Shown here piece by piece: positions 9,021 to 20,400 of a stretch of DNA of 64,000 nucleotides (position 1 is its first letter; every line of letters starts with the position of its first letter). The notes under the pieces were generated by a model that saw only the letters and a program-made list of their open reading frames with translations, searched no databases and was not told the DNA's origin. Where the stretch lies: positions 18,839 through 82,838 of the forward strand of contig LRSL01000086.1 in assembly GCA_001563335.1 (NCBI GenBank), given 5' to 3'. Source of the stretch: Candidatus Thorarchaeota archaeon SMTZ1-45. GTDB taxonomy: Archaea > Asgardarchaeota > Thorarchaeia > Thorarchaeales > Thorarchaeaceae. Position numbers and translations under genes: made by a program.

Positions 9021-9656
9021 CTAATCATCAGATCGTATAATCCATCTGACCAATTCAGCAATCATCTGATTTTCATCCATAAATTGTGCTCTATAGTCTG
9101 AACGTTTGAATGCAAGTAGGACATTCTGCATTCCGGGATCAAAGCCTATGATGCTAACTGCTTTTTCAATCACATTTGGTCTAAATGCGATTGATGTTAG
9201 TAATAAAGAAACTCCAAAAAGACCAATGAGTAGGACGGGCCAAAAGTCAATCGGACGAGCTCTTGAAATCCTATCACCAATTAGAAAGACACTAAAAATT
9301 GCGAAGGCCATGAGCAGACCATCAACAATCAAACAGAGAGATTGGTATCTGTCAGTGCCATCATCAGGATTTGCATGATTCTCGCACACTTGGATTGGCA
9401 GAACTTTCATTTCAGATGGTTTAGAGTCACCTCTAAATCGCGTGTAGGGGCTGTAGACATATTGCCAAGAGCGTCTAAGATATTGTTTTCCAGTTTTTGC
9501 AACCTTCAGACGTACAACCTTGGTGGCCGGTGCGCCGCAAACTGGACATGTTTTAGGAAACCGTGCTTTTAGAAAATCAACTTTGACAAGTGGTTCATCA
9601 AAGTACTCTTTTCTAGGACTCAATCTCTGGGTCTCCATTTTATAGCTCTTAATCAA
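9021..9656 (-). CDS. Membrane protein, unknown, N-terminal CPVCGAP zinc-binding-like motif
   Basis: 211 aa, two TM segments. Confidence 0.65.
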   Translation of the reverse strand: MIKSYKMETQRLSPRKEYFDEPLVKVDFLKARFPKTCPVCGAPATKVVRLKVAKTGKQYLRRSWQYVYSPYTRFRGDSKPSEMKVLPIQVCENHANPDDGTDRYQSLCLIVDGLLMAFAIFSVFLIGDRISRARPIDFWPVLLIGLFGVSLLLTSIAFRPNVIEKAVSIIGFDPGMQNVLLAFKRSDYRAQFMDENQMIAELVRWIIRSDD

Positions 9657-10298
9657 ATGAGTAAAGAGTTTATCGAACAGTGCTTTTTATGGAACATCTT
9701 TATTTTCAATATCCTACAAATGAAGCTCATGTATTATGGCGAGTGTGTGTGTCTCAGAGCACTTGAATTAGAGGACCTCGACGATATTTTGAAGCACTGG
9801 AACAACCTAGAGCTTCGTCAATATCTAAGCAGTCAGACCCCAATGTCCAGACAAGCTGAACGTCAGTGGCTGGAACGCGCGACTACTTTAGATCCTTGGC
9901 GAGATGGAGGAATGACTCTTGCTATTGAGGATAAGAAAACCAAAGAGTTTCTAGGGACTGTTAGTTTATTCACCATTTCCTCACAACACAAAGCAGCAGA
10001 GTTTGGAATTGCAATACATAACCCGGAGAATCTTAGTAAAGGCTATGGTACGGATGCAACTCGTGTTATGCTATGGATAGCTTTCCACATTCTAGGTCTT
10101 AATAGCGTTTTTCTCAGAACTCTGGATAGTAATAAACGTGCACAGAAAGCCTATGAGAAAGCAGGTTTCAAAAATGCAGGAGTGACTAGGCAAGGGGCGT
10201 TTGTCAAAGGAACTTTCCACGACGCCATCATAATGGACATCCTCAAGGAAGAGTTTCTCAAGGTATATCCTCCTGGTACTGAAGTTGGAAAACCCTAA
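9657..10298 (+). CDS. GNAT acetyltransferase, RimJ/RimL type (true start probably 9720, MKLMYYGE)
   Basis: RALELEDLDDILKHWNN, LSKGYGTDATRVML, KAYEKAGF. Confidence 0.88.
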   Translation: MSKEFIEQCFLWNIFIFNILQMKLMYYGECVCLRALELEDLDDILKHWNNLELRQYLSSQTPMSRQAERQWLERATTLDPWRDGGMTLAIEDKKTKEFLGTVSLFTISSQHKAAEFGIAIHNPENLSKGYGTDATRVMLWIAFHILGLNSVFLRTLDSNKRAQKAYEKAGFKNAGVTRQGAFVKGTFHDAIIMDILKEEFLKVYPPGTEVGKP

Positions 10299-10389
10299 TT
10301 TAATCAACTAATGAAACACAACAATCAAAAAGAGGTCGAGACGTCAAGCCGCCTAATAATCTCCACAATTTCAGAAGGAGACAATACTA

Positions 10390-12393
10390 ATGTCTGAGTC
10401 AACCCTCCAAGAACGTTCAATCAATACAATCCGCTTCTTGTCCGCAGATGCTGTTCAAAAGGCTAATTCTGGACACCCTGGAATGCCAATGGGTGCTGCT
10501 GCGATGGCATACGCTCTATGGACTCGACATCTTCGTTTTAACCCAAAAAACCCAGACTGGTGGGACCGTGATCGTTTCATCCTCTCTGGAGGTCATGGGT
10601 CAATGCTACTTTATTCCTTACTATACCTGACCGGTTACGACGTCAGCATGGAGGACATCAAGGATTTCAGACAACTGGGTTGCAAGACTCCAGGGCATCC
10701 AGAGAATTTCTGCACTCCAGGGGTTGAGGTGACCACTGGACCACTTGGCCAAGGATTGGCAAATTCAGTGGGGATGGCAATCGCTGAGGCCCACCTAGCA
10801 GCTGTTTTCAACCGAGCTGGCTACAAGATAATTGACCATTTCATCTATACCATCGTTACTGATGGCGACCTAATGGAGGGGCTCTCATCTGAGGCAGCAT
10901 CTCTTGCAGGACACCTTCGTTTGGGGAAGCTAATCCTTCTGTATGATGACAACCTCATCTCAATTGATGGAAGCACAAATCTTACATTTACTGAGGATAG
11001 AGGAGCGAGATTCGAAGCATTTGGATGGCATGTACAACATGTAAACGATGGTAACGATGTTGATGCTGTGGATAGGGCAATTGAGAGAGCAAAGAATGAT
11101 CCACGTCCATCACTGATACTCTGTAGGACACATATTGGGTATGGATTACCAAACAAACAGGACACAGAGAAAGCACATGGCGAGCCAGCAGGTGAGGAGG
11201 AATTGGCTGGTGCCAAGAGGAAACTTGGTTGGCCACTTGAATCAAAGTTCTATGTTCCTGATGATGTCTTGGAATACTATCGAAATATAGGAGAAGAAGG
11301 CGCAGAAAAAGAGAGAGCATGGAATAAACGATTTGACTCTTATAGCAAGGCATATCCTGAACTAGCAGCTGAACTTGAAAGAAGAATGAAAGGTCAACTC
11401 GTAGAGGGTTGGGATAGCGATTTACCTACTTTTGATGTAGATGATGGCCCTCTTGCAACTCGAGTTGCTTCTGGAAAGGTCATCAATGCCCTCGCACTGA
11501 AGCTTCCAGAGATGATTGGAGGCTCAGCAGATCTGACTCCATCAAACAAGACATGGATTAACAATAGCCCATCATTCCAAGCGGATTCACCAGAGGGCAG
11601 AAATATTCACTATGGTGTCCGTGAGCATACTATGGGTGCAGCTGTTAATGGAATGGCAGCTCATGGAGGAATAATCCCATTCAGTGGAACGTTTCTCATG
11701 TTCTCAGATTACATGCGTCCATCAATCCGATTATCAGCCTTATCCAAACATCGAAGTATCTGGGTTTTTACACATGATAGCATTGGTGTTGGAGAGGATG
11801 GACCTACTCACCAACCAGTAGAGCATCTGGCATCACTAAGAACTATTCCAGGACTTGTTGTGATTCGTCCTGGAGATGCCAATGAAGTGGTGGAAGCTTG
11901 GAGAATATCTATTGAGCGGAGCCAAGGTCCAACCCTTATGGCATTTACACGACAGAATGTTCCTATCCTAAATCGGAATAAATACGCACCAGCAACTGGT
12001 CTGAGAAAGGGGGCATATGTACTTGTAGACCTAGGAAATACACCAGAGATTATTCTTATGGCAACGGGATCTGAGGTTCCATTGATTGTTCAAGCTGGGG
12101 AGGAACTGTACGATGAGGGAATTAGTGTACGACTTGTTTCATTCCCAAGCTGGGAGTTATTTGAGAGTCAGAATAAAGAATATCGTGATTCCGTTCTGTT
12201 ACCCAGTGTAAAGAAAAGACTAGCTGTCGAAGCAGGAGTTTCACAAGGATGGAAAAAATGGGTAGGAGATGATGGAGACATTATATCAGTTGATAAATTC
12301 GGAAAATCAGCTCCTTCAAAGGTGATATTTGAGGCATATGGATTCACAGTAGAGAACATCCTTGATAGAGCGCGAAAACTACTTGAAAAATGA
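10390..12393 (+). CDS. tkt: Transketolase, full-length single polypeptide
   Basis: [67 protein letters not shown]. Confidence 0.97.
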   Translation: MSESTLQERSINTIRFLSADAVQKANSGHPGMPMGAAAMAYALWTRHLRFNPKNPDWWDRDRFILSGGHGSMLLYSLLYLTGYDVSMEDIKDFRQLGCKTPGHPENFCTPGVEVTTGPLGQGLANSVGMAIAEAHLAAVFNRAGYKIIDHFIYTIVTDGDLMEGLSSEAASLAGHLRLGKLILLYDDNLISIDGSTNLTFTEDRGARFEAFGWHVQHVNDGNDVDAVDRAIERAKNDPRPSLILCRTHIGYGLPNKQDTEKAHGEPAGEEELAGAKRKLGWPLESKFYVPDDVLEYYRNIGEEGAEKERAWNKRFDSYSKAYPELAAELERRMKGQLVEGWDSDLPTFDVDDGPLATRVASGKVINALALKLPEMIGGSADLTPSNKTWINNSPSFQADSPEGRNIHYGVREHTMGAAVNGMAAHGGIIPFSGTFLMFSDYMRPSIRLSALSKHRSIWVFTHDSIGVGEDGPTHQPVEHLASLRTIPGLVVIRPGDANEVVEAWRISIERSQGPTLMAFTRQNVPILNRNKYAPATGLRKGAYVLVDLGNTPEIILMATGSEVPLIVQAGEELYDEGISVRLVSFPSWELFESQNKEYRDSVLLPSVKKRLAVEAGVSQGWKKWVGDDGDIISVDKFGKSAPSKVIFEAYGFTVENILDRARKLLEK

Positions 12394-12536
12394 TCAAGTC
12401 TTTCAAAGGATTTCAAGTTTTCATAAACCTTTAAACATGAGAATAAGTGTTTATAGGCCTTCTTATTATACCGTTGTCCCTTTTCTGTTCAACACTCCCT
12501 ATAAATACTAAATTCTGGGTATATCTTGGTGATTCA

Positions 12537-13484
12537 GTGAATATCTATCAAAAAACATCACTTGCACTCTTTGCCCTCTTGTTGATAGGGATTGGAGTGC
12601 CACTTGCAGCCGCGCAGAGCACGGGAATTCTATACCAGTATTCCGCTGGCATTGCGTCACTTGAAACAGATGACATCGCTATCAAAGTCACAGGGAATGA
12701 TCAAGCCCCACACTTTCATTGGTGGGACCCTAACAATCCGACTGTAGACTATCATGTCATGTTTGTCAGAATGTTTGAAGCGAATGACACCGATTCAAAC
12801 GGAATCTTTGACAATGGAACTGACATTATGATTGGCGCTCCATTTGTCCTACCTACAACAGGTTGGGGTTTCAGTGACTTTGAAACAGTCGAGGAAGATG
12901 GAAATATTACTGAGGTGCATTTCAACTTCACAACTGAAGCTACCTTTGACCCTCGTCCAGAAGGCACAGGGGTGGACTATGGAAATCTACCAAGTCTACC
13001 AGAGTTCGATTTGGAGATTGAGGTCAGGATACACATGTATCTTGAGAGTCCAGGCGAGTTCAAATTTGACCTTATAGTCGACGGTTGGAGCTGGACCTAT
13101 GAGGACTCTCTCCTAGTTCTCATGTTCACAGTGACTGAGAGTACCCATGGGCAATCTCATGGTGATACTGATCCGTCAGGATTCCATAGAACAGGAACTA
13201 AGTTCCAGTTCGAGAACGGGTACTTCGAGTATAATGAAACCGCTCTTGCAGCCAACAACACACTGCAGGTTAGAGCCAGTTATGGTGACGCTCCAGGAGC
13301 GTATTCAGGGAATGCTGTCTATCTCTCCTTTGAGAACTTTGGTAACGAAACTCTAGAGTACGATCCAATACTTGGTGTTCTTTCCCCCGTACCAGGGCTT
13401 GTCCTTGATCCAATGACTCTTGGACTTGTGGCTGGAGCTGCAGTCATAGTTATCTTGGCTGTTGTTCTAGTCAGGAGAAAGTAG
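12537..13484 (+). CDS. Secreted/membrane-anchored surface protein, unknown
   Basis: GTG start in frame with ORF 12447; signal peptide MNIYQKTSLALFALLLIGIGVPLAAAQ; C-terminal TM LVAGAAVIVILAVVLVRRK; TATA CTATAAATA ~35 bp upstream. Confidence 0.75.
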   Translation: MNIYQKTSLALFALLLIGIGVPLAAAQSTGILYQYSAGIASLETDDIAIKVTGNDQAPHFHWWDPNNPTVDYHVMFVRMFEANDTDSNGIFDNGTDIMIGAPFVLPTTGWGFSDFETVEEDGNITEVHFNFTTEATFDPRPEGTGVDYGNLPSLPEFDLEIEVRIHMYLESPGEFKFDLIVDGWSWTYEDSLLVLMFTVTESTHGQSHGDTDPSGFHRTGTKFQFENGYFEYNETALAANNTLQVRASYGDAPGAYSGNAVYLSFENFGNETLEYDPILGVLSPVPGLVLDPMTLGLVAGAAVIVILAVVLVRRK

Positions 13485-13491
13485 TACATCA

Positions 13492-13540
13492 GAGGAAGCG
13501 GCCAGTCTGCTTCCTCAAACCTCTTTTTGTTGTTTTAATT
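13492..13540 (+). terminator. Intrinsic terminator-like hairpin plus T-rich tract
   Basis: GAGGAAGC-GGCCAGTCT-GCTTCCTC then CTCTTTTTGTTGTTTT. Confidence 0.75.
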
Positions 13541-13551
13541 TCATTGGAAAG

Positions 13552-13854
13552 TTAGTTCTTCCTTTTCAGCTTTAGCAACTTGACCAGCATCACATAGTGC
13601 TTGCGAATTGTCGTTTTAGAAACGCCAATCATGTCAGTCAATGATTATTGAGTGATTGGATCCTAAGTCAGAATTGCAGCAATGTAGATTGCTGCCCCTA
13701 TTATCCCACTAGCATTCAGTTCAGTGAGAATCTCCTTTGTTCTCTCATCATCCAGAATGGTTAAACACCTTATCCGGGTCTGTTCAGGAAGACAAAGTTC
13801 GGTAAGAACTTGCCTCGCTGATTGATTAATTCTTTCAAAGTTAAGTTCAGTCAT
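13552..13854 (-). pseudogene. TFB-like cyclin-repeat fragment with two in-frame stops
   Basis: MTELNFERINQSARQVL...ASGIIGAAIYIAAILT*DPITQ*SLTDMIGVSKTTIRKHYVMLVKLLKLKRKN in one frame (TAG, TAA). Confidence 0.72.
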
Positions 13855-13970
13855 AGATAAACCTCTCAGGTTTAGTATATAATATGCGTGAAAAAACAGG
13901 CTCTAAGCTTGTTATATAAGGCGAAAGATTTCACAGACCGAAAGGCTTAATTAGTTAGGTGCCGAACTAG

Positions 13971-14474
13971 TTGATTAGGGTCCGAACTAATAGGAGGCTG
14001 TCTGTGTTGGATGAACCTGAAATCAGAGAGATGTGTCTGAATCTTCTAGATACTGGGTGGCCAGCGTATCTGACAACAATTGATGATGGGGGATTTCCTC
14101 AAACACGTGCAATGTTCAATCTAAGGAATAAGGAGAGGTTTCCCAAGCTCATACCAATCTTTGATGGACACAGTTCAGACTTTATGATTCTCTTCTCAAC
14201 AAATACATCATCAACAAAGGTAAGAGACATCAGGAGAAACGGTGCTGTTTCAGTTTATTATTGCAATCCTGAGAACTGGTGTGGAGTCATGTTTGGTGGA
14301 AACATTGAGATTGTTCAGGACTCCGAGCTGAAAAAAGCAATTTGGCATGAGGGGTGGGAACGGTATTACGCTGGAGGTTATGATGATCCAGATCATACTC
14401 TTCTAAGACTCATACCCACTACAGCTCGTGGATGGACTGGGAGTTCAACTTTCAAAATTGACTTAGGTGATTAG
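13971..14474 (+). CDS. Pyridoxamine 5'-phosphate oxidase-like FMN-binding split-barrel protein
   Basis: PAYLTTIDDGGFPQTRAMFNLR, SSTKVRDIRRNGAVSVYYCNPENWCGVMFGG. Confidence 0.85.
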   Translation: MIRVRTNRRLSVLDEPEIREMCLNLLDTGWPAYLTTIDDGGFPQTRAMFNLRNKERFPKLIPIFDGHSSDFMILFSTNTSSTKVRDIRRNGAVSVYYCNPENWCGVMFGGNIEIVQDSELKKAIWHEGWERYYAGGYDDPDHTLLRLIPTTARGWTGSSTFKIDLGD

Positions 14475-14476
14475 AA

Positions 14477-14929
14477 ATGATGTCACAACGAGAGGGTGGA
14501 TTCTTAATTACCCAGATTCATCATCTGGGGAGAAGAGTGTTTGCAGAGCTACTGAAAAAACGTGACATTGAGATTAGTCCTGGACAAGGACGGATTCTGT
14601 TTTCACTCTGGAAAAAGGACGAAGTGCCTATCAATGTCCTCGCTAAACGAACTCTTCTGCGAAAGTCAACATTGAGCGAGCTGCTAGATAATCTTGAAGC
14701 TGCAGGACATATCAAGCGTGTTCAGTCAGAGGAGGATAAGAGAAAGACTTTGATTCGATTGACTGAAACATCTAGAAGTCTTGAGAGAATGTACATAGAG
14801 GTCTCCGTCGAAATGACAAATCTGTTCTATAAAGGATTTACACCTGAAGAAATAGACCTGTTTGAGAAGTACCTCCGTAGAGTATTGGATAACTTGGTTG
14901 ATGTGGAGTCAAGTGAGGTTGGAGAATAG
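14477..14929 (+). CDS. MarR-family transcriptional regulator
   Basis: Winged helix: RTLLRKSTLSELLDNLEAAGHIKRVQSEEDKRKTLIRLTE. Confidence 0.87.
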   Translation: MMSQREGGFLITQIHHLGRRVFAELLKKRDIEISPGQGRILFSLWKKDEVPINVLAKRTLLRKSTLSELLDNLEAAGHIKRVQSEEDKRKTLIRLTETSRSLERMYIEVSVEMTNLFYKGFTPEEIDLFEKYLRRVLDNLVDVESSEVGE

Positions 14930-14954
14930 AAAAGGGTCCATTAATGCGATTGAT

Positions 14955-16439
14955 CTAATTGAATCTACGCTTGATGATGAGAATAGACATCACTAGAGCA
15001 AAACCTAAGGTAACACCCATAGTCAAGGAAAGCAGATAGGTATCATTTGATGATTCCCATGGAGTATAGGTGGGGCTTGTTAGATTTGTAGTGATGCTGT
15101 GAGTAGTTGTTGGACCTGTTGGAGAAGTTGTTGTTGAGGTTGCTGTTGAAGAAATTTGAAAATTGATTGGCAACGGAGGTTGAACATCCATGTTTTCTTG
15201 TGTGAATATTTCGGAGGTATAATTGTCCATTACCTCGACAAAAGCACTGATAGTTTCCTTGATTTGACTATCTGAAAGCATCTCAGGCACCGAGGTCATT
15301 AGCTGTTCATATGCATTCACTGTGAAGTCTTCAGCAAAGAACGCAAACTTCTGCACTTCTCTTACGCGTTCGGGAAACAGTAACCACGAAATAGAATTAG
15401 AGTAACGGGCTCTAGCAGATTGGTACTTTTCTTGCGTATGAAGCCAAAGGTCCTCAATACTCTCAGGAATAAATTCAGCATACACCATTGAGGGCACAAA
15501 TACTCCAACAATTGGATTTGAGCCACATGCAGTCCACATACAGTTCAAGATCCCATCATATCTTTCGTCCCCACTCACAGCAACCATTGTAGCTACAGTG
15601 TTAGGATTACATGCTTCACCGTCTATGGAGAAGTTTGCAGTTCCAAGCTCCTTATGGTGCACATAACGTGACACGTTCTGCATTACATGCTTTGGAGAGA
15701 TGTATCCATTCATACTATATACCTCATCAAGCGCATCTAGAAGATACTGGTCTCTGCCATTAGGTCCACTTGCTGCTCCTGGAAAGATACGAGGATGATT
15801 TGCACGGGTGTCATATCCATTTATCACATACTGAACATACGCTTTCGTGTTGCTAATTTCAAAGAAAGCCCCTACCCCAAATCGATCTATAACTCCGACA
15901 CAAGTAGCTATATTTCCAAGAGATGCTCGATAGACAGGACCAATTATAGAGTAGCTGTTATTTAATGCATGAGCTACGTCTGATACTGACTCAAACAGCT
16001 CTAATATTCTTTGATTTAGCAGTACGTTGCCTGTTATTGGTTCTGAACCAGCCAGTGCTGGTAAGTATGTATTCATCACTGCTAGACCTTTCTCATTAAT
16101 TCCCATTGTATTTGTATTTACACCAACGTATGCATAGGTATTTGCAGTTGCAGGAGTATAGACTGGAATATTCATTCGTTCATCAATAAGGTCCCGATTT
16201 TTCATTAAGATTGCACGACCATCTCTTGTGGCATTTCCTGTTACAATCACAGAGCTACATGCCTGATTTTGGTCTTCTGTATAGTTTATTGGGAAACTGG
16301 TTGGTAGTACTGAGTGAGTTTCCTCACAGATCAAATCTTGTTTATAATCGAGTGATATTTCATTGATGCTCGATGTTGAAACTAAAACTATAAACAGTAT
16401 ACAAAGTAGAATGTTTGCGTTTCTTTTATAGCCATTCAT
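14955..16439 (-). CDS. Surface-anchored Ntn-type hydrolase (C45/C69-like)
   Basis: Signal peptide, CSSVIVTGNATRDGRAILMKNRD nucleophile-like region, S/T/P-rich stalk, C-terminal TM plus KRR. Confidence 0.75.
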   Translation of the reverse strand: MNGYKRNANILLCILFIVLVSTSSINEISLDYKQDLICEETHSVLPTSFPINYTEDQNQACSSVIVTGNATRDGRAILMKNRDLIDERMNIPVYTPATANTYAYVGVNTNTMGINEKGLAVMNTYLPALAGSEPITGNVLLNQRILELFESVSDVAHALNNSYSIIGPVYRASLGNIATCVGVIDRFGVGAFFEISNTKAYVQYVINGYDTRANHPRIFPGAASGPNGRDQYLLDALDEVYSMNGYISPKHVMQNVSRYVHHKELGTANFSIDGEACNPNTVATMVAVSGDERYDGILNCMWTACGSNPIVGVFVPSMVYAEFIPESIEDLWLHTQEKYQSARARYSNSISWLLFPERVREVQKFAFFAEDFTVNAYEQLMTSVPEMLSDSQIKETISAFVEVMDNYTSEIFTQENMDVQPPLPINFQISSTATSTTTSPTGPTTTHSITTNLTSPTYTPWESSNDTYLLSLTMGVTLGFALVMSILIIKRRFN

Positions 16440-16548
16440 AGCCCATCAGTTTCCTCATTGCATTATTCACAATTAGAGAATAAAAAAGAGGCTTCTGACG
16501 CAATTTTGACAGCCACTAATAAAAGGAGATGGCATCTTTAATCATATT

Positions 16549-17340
16549 ATGGCATACAATATACGACATCTGACAGATGATTTAGTTGACGATGTGGTTA
16601 ATATTCTTGCTAAGAATTCATTATCAAACATCACGCTGATTGCTGATTGTACTCAACTTAGAGAGTGGTGTGATGTTCGAGTATTGATACACGATGACCA
16701 AATCAATGCGATTTTCTCATTCTACAGTGATTTGGATTTCTTGGCAACAGCGTTTTGGTGCAGAGATGTCGGATCACTGCAAAAATTAATGGCAGATTAT
16801 TCAGAAGAATTGGGAAACAAAGAGTTCATTGCAATCTGCACAAAGGAGCAGCTAGACCAGTTCGAAAAAGTCTGCGTTGTTCTAAAACCAATCAGAGAAA
16901 GGCAAATGATTGCTGACAGAACCACAGAATTGCATTGCGAGTGTAAATCAACACCAATCAGACTATCTATGAAAGATGCTGAGAAGCTCAAAGAATTGTA
17001 TAGACTCAGTGGTACGCCAGCATGGACCCCTAATGCCATGACCTTGGGACCTTTCTACGGGGTTGTAGATGATGATGAAATGATATCAGTTGCTGGCATT
17101 CATTATGTTACTCCCTATGGAGCAGAGATAGGTAATATTGCCACACACCCTAATCACCGACGGAAGGGATTCGCAGCCGCTTGTATCAAGGCAGTTGTCG
17201 AAGAAGTTTTGGAGAATTCCGAATTGGCAATTCTCCATTATTTTGCTGATAATCTTCCAGCTCAGAATTTGTATGAGAGAATGGGATTTAGGTACTCAAA
17301 GGCTGATCCTGTGTACTTTGTTCGAGCTGCCTGCAAGTAA
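16549..17340 (+). CDS. GNAT acetyltransferase
   Basis: IATHPNHRRKGFAAACIKAVVEEV, NLPAQNLYERMGFRY. Confidence 0.87.
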   Translation: MAYNIRHLTDDLVDDVVNILAKNSLSNITLIADCTQLREWCDVRVLIHDDQINAIFSFYSDLDFLATAFWCRDVGSLQKLMADYSEELGNKEFIAICTKEQLDQFEKVCVVLKPIRERQMIADRTTELHCECKSTPIRLSMKDAEKLKELYRLSGTPAWTPNAMTLGPFYGVVDDDEMISVAGIHYVTPYGAEIGNIATHPNHRRKGFAAACIKAVVEEVLENSELAILHYFADNLPAQNLYERMGFRYSKADPVYFVRAACK

Positions 17341-17492
17341 TAATTAGTTAGCATTTGACAATACTCTAAGAGATGGACGAGAGTCTATCTCTTCAGTGAT
17401 AAGATAAAGAGAGTCAAATATAGAAGGGGGGCTTATAGGAATATAAGCAGTTCAACTTGTGAGAGAGAATCCGCCGGTGAGGAGATAATAAG

Positions 17493-20400
17493 TTGAAAGT
17501 TGAGAAACGTGATAAGAGAATAGTGGAGTTCGATGATTCCAAGATTGAGGCGGCTATAACAAAGGCATTTGAATCGATCAATGCGGACACAGGTCCTGTA
17601 CGTGGTCTAACAAAGGAAGTCGTTCAGATAATTCACGAGAAGGAAAGAGATGTCATCCATATTGAGGAGATACAAGACATTGTTGAAGACACTCTGATGC
17701 TCAGAGGTTTCACAGAGATTGCTCGACGCTATATGAAATACCGAGAGAAGCACAATGAGGCTCGGAAGATACTCCAGATGATGGGAGTTGTTGATGACCT
17801 CAAGTTTGGGCCTAATGCAGCAACCGTCCTCTCGAGATATCTTCTGAAGGATGAGGAGGGAAATCCAACAGAAACCCCATCACAGCTCTTTCGTAGAGTT
17901 TCAGGAGCTGTGGCGAGTATCGAAAAGAAGTATGACAAGAATGCTGATGTGAGGGAATATGACGATCTCTTCTATTACATGATGGCAAACCTTGAGTTTC
18001 TACCAAACAGTCCGACTCTCTTCAATGCAGGTACAGAGATAGGCCAGTGCAGTGCCTGTTTTGTACTACCTATTGAGGACAACATGGACTCAATATTTAC
18101 TTCACTCAAACATATGGCTGTGGTTCAGAAATCAGGCGGTGGTACGGGGTTCTCATTTTCAAGATTAAGACCAGTAGGATCAACCGTTGGAACCACTGGG
18201 GGAGTGGCTAGCGGTCCAATCTCTTTCATGAGAGTATACGACACTGCAACAGAGATCATCAAGCAGGGTGGACGTCGCAGAGGAGCAAATATGGCCATAC
18301 TCAGATGCGATCATCCAGACATAATGGAATTTATAGCTTGTAAGTCCGATAAGCAGACCTTTAGAAATTTCAACATCTCGGTTGCATTAACGAGTGAGTT
18401 CATTAATGCCCTACAGGGTGACAAAGAAATCAACCTTGTTGCACCTCATAATGGCGTAAAAATTCAGAGTATACGAGCAAGAGTGATTTTCGACGCGATT
18501 GTATATAATGCATGGAGTACAGGAGATCCAGGAATAGTCTTCATCGACCGTATTAATGATGAACATCCACTAGGTGGCGAGCTGATAGAATCAACAAATC
18601 CATGCGTATCCGGAAATACTATAGTAAGTACAGATGTTGGTCTGTTGAGTATTCAAGATGTACCTGGGGTGATAAAGACTGCAAAGAAACTTGTTTATTG
18701 TCTTAAGACCAAAGAGGGATACCAAGTCAAAGTCACAAATGATCATCGAATACTAACGACAACAGGGTGGAAGCAAGCTGGAGATTTGAGTAAAGGTGAT
18801 TTTATTTGCCTTCAGAGTACAGAAGGAGGATTTGGTAAAACAGGGAATCTTAGAATTGGTCAAATTCTTGGGTGGTATGTTGGTGATGGTTGGAATACAG
18901 GAACTGACCAACGTGCTACTCTTGCTTTCTATGGCGATGATAAAGGTAAGTTAGCTCAGTACTTCTGTGATATTGTAAATGAGGAGCTTGAGTCCGACTT
19001 AGTGGTCATTAAAAGCAAGAATCGTGAGGAAGTTAGATCAAGAAGAATCTTGAATCTAGTTCAAGAGTGGGGGATGGAATCAAAGGAGATATCAAATCCA
19101 ATTCTCTCTTCATCTGCTGATTGCCAAAGAGGTTTCCTACAAGGGTTATTCACTGCAGACGGTTCGATTCAGGGAAAGCCTGAGAAAGGAATCTCAGTGC
19201 GACTATCGCAAAGTAATCTGGACAGTCTTCGTAGTGTACAGATTATGTTGTTGAATTTCGGTATTGCTTCGAAAATCTATGATAATCGTCGACGAGAACA
19301 AATGCGATTATTACCTGATAGTAAAGGGGAACCAAAACACTACAAGACTAAGGCAAATCATGAGCTTGTCATATCAAAGGAGAATATTGTGAAATTCCGT
19401 GATCAAATCGGTTTTCTGTTAGAGTACAAACAGAGTCGTTTAGTCAAAGGTCTTGATTCATTGAGTATCCGTGGGCCATATAAGGAGAATTTTCTGGCTC
19501 GGTTTGAATCACTCACACCTCAATTGGAGGAAGATGTCTTTGACATTGTTGGTACTCCACATTGTGGATTTGTGGGGAATGGGATTGTTGTGCATAATTG
19601 TGGTGAACAACCCCTGATGCCCTATGAGTCATGCGTCTTGGGAAGCATCAACCTCTCACGAATGGTCAAAGATGGAGAGATCGATTGGTCAAGACTTGAA
19701 GAGGTCGTAAAGCTCGCGGTTCGTTTTCTTGATAATATCATCGATTTAAACGTCTATCCAGTGCTTGAGATTGAACAGGTTACCAAAGCCAATAGGAAGA
19801 TTGGTTTAGGCATCATGGGATTTGCTGAGCTTCTTATTAAATTGAGAAATCCCTATGACTCAGAGAAGGGACTAGAAAAAGCCGAAGAGGTGATGTCATT
19901 CATTCGACAAAAGGCTGAGAGAGCATCAAGCGAACTTGCAAAGATTAGAGGTAATTTCGAGAACTTCGCACTCTTGAAAAAGCGTAATAGGTGGAAACGA
20001 AATGCATCTCTGATCACTGTTGCACCAACGGGCAGTATTAGTCTAATCGCACAAACAAGCAGTGGTATTGAACCATTATTTGCAATCGCTCACAGTCGTA
20101 TGCTTGCTGAGGGAATCCATCTGAGTGAAGTGAGTCCGCTATTCGAGAGAGTTGCAGTGGAAAGAGGTTTCTGGAATGACGAAATAGAGCATGAAGTCGC
20201 AAGATCAGGTTCGGTTCAACAAATTGATGGAGTTCCAGATGATATAAAACAGGTCTTCAAGGCAGCACATGAGATAAGTCCAGAATGGCATGTTAGAATG
20301 CAGGCGGCTTTTCAGAAGCATACTGATAATGCTGTAAGTAAAACTGTTAATCTGCCAAACAGTGCCACGACTGAAGATGTTGAGCAAATATTTTTGCTAG

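Noticed and set aside
17341-17492. Cobalamin riboswitch before the B12-dependent RNR
   Set aside because: Only a simple AAGAGAT/ATCTCTT hairpin is present; too short and no B12-box-like sequence.
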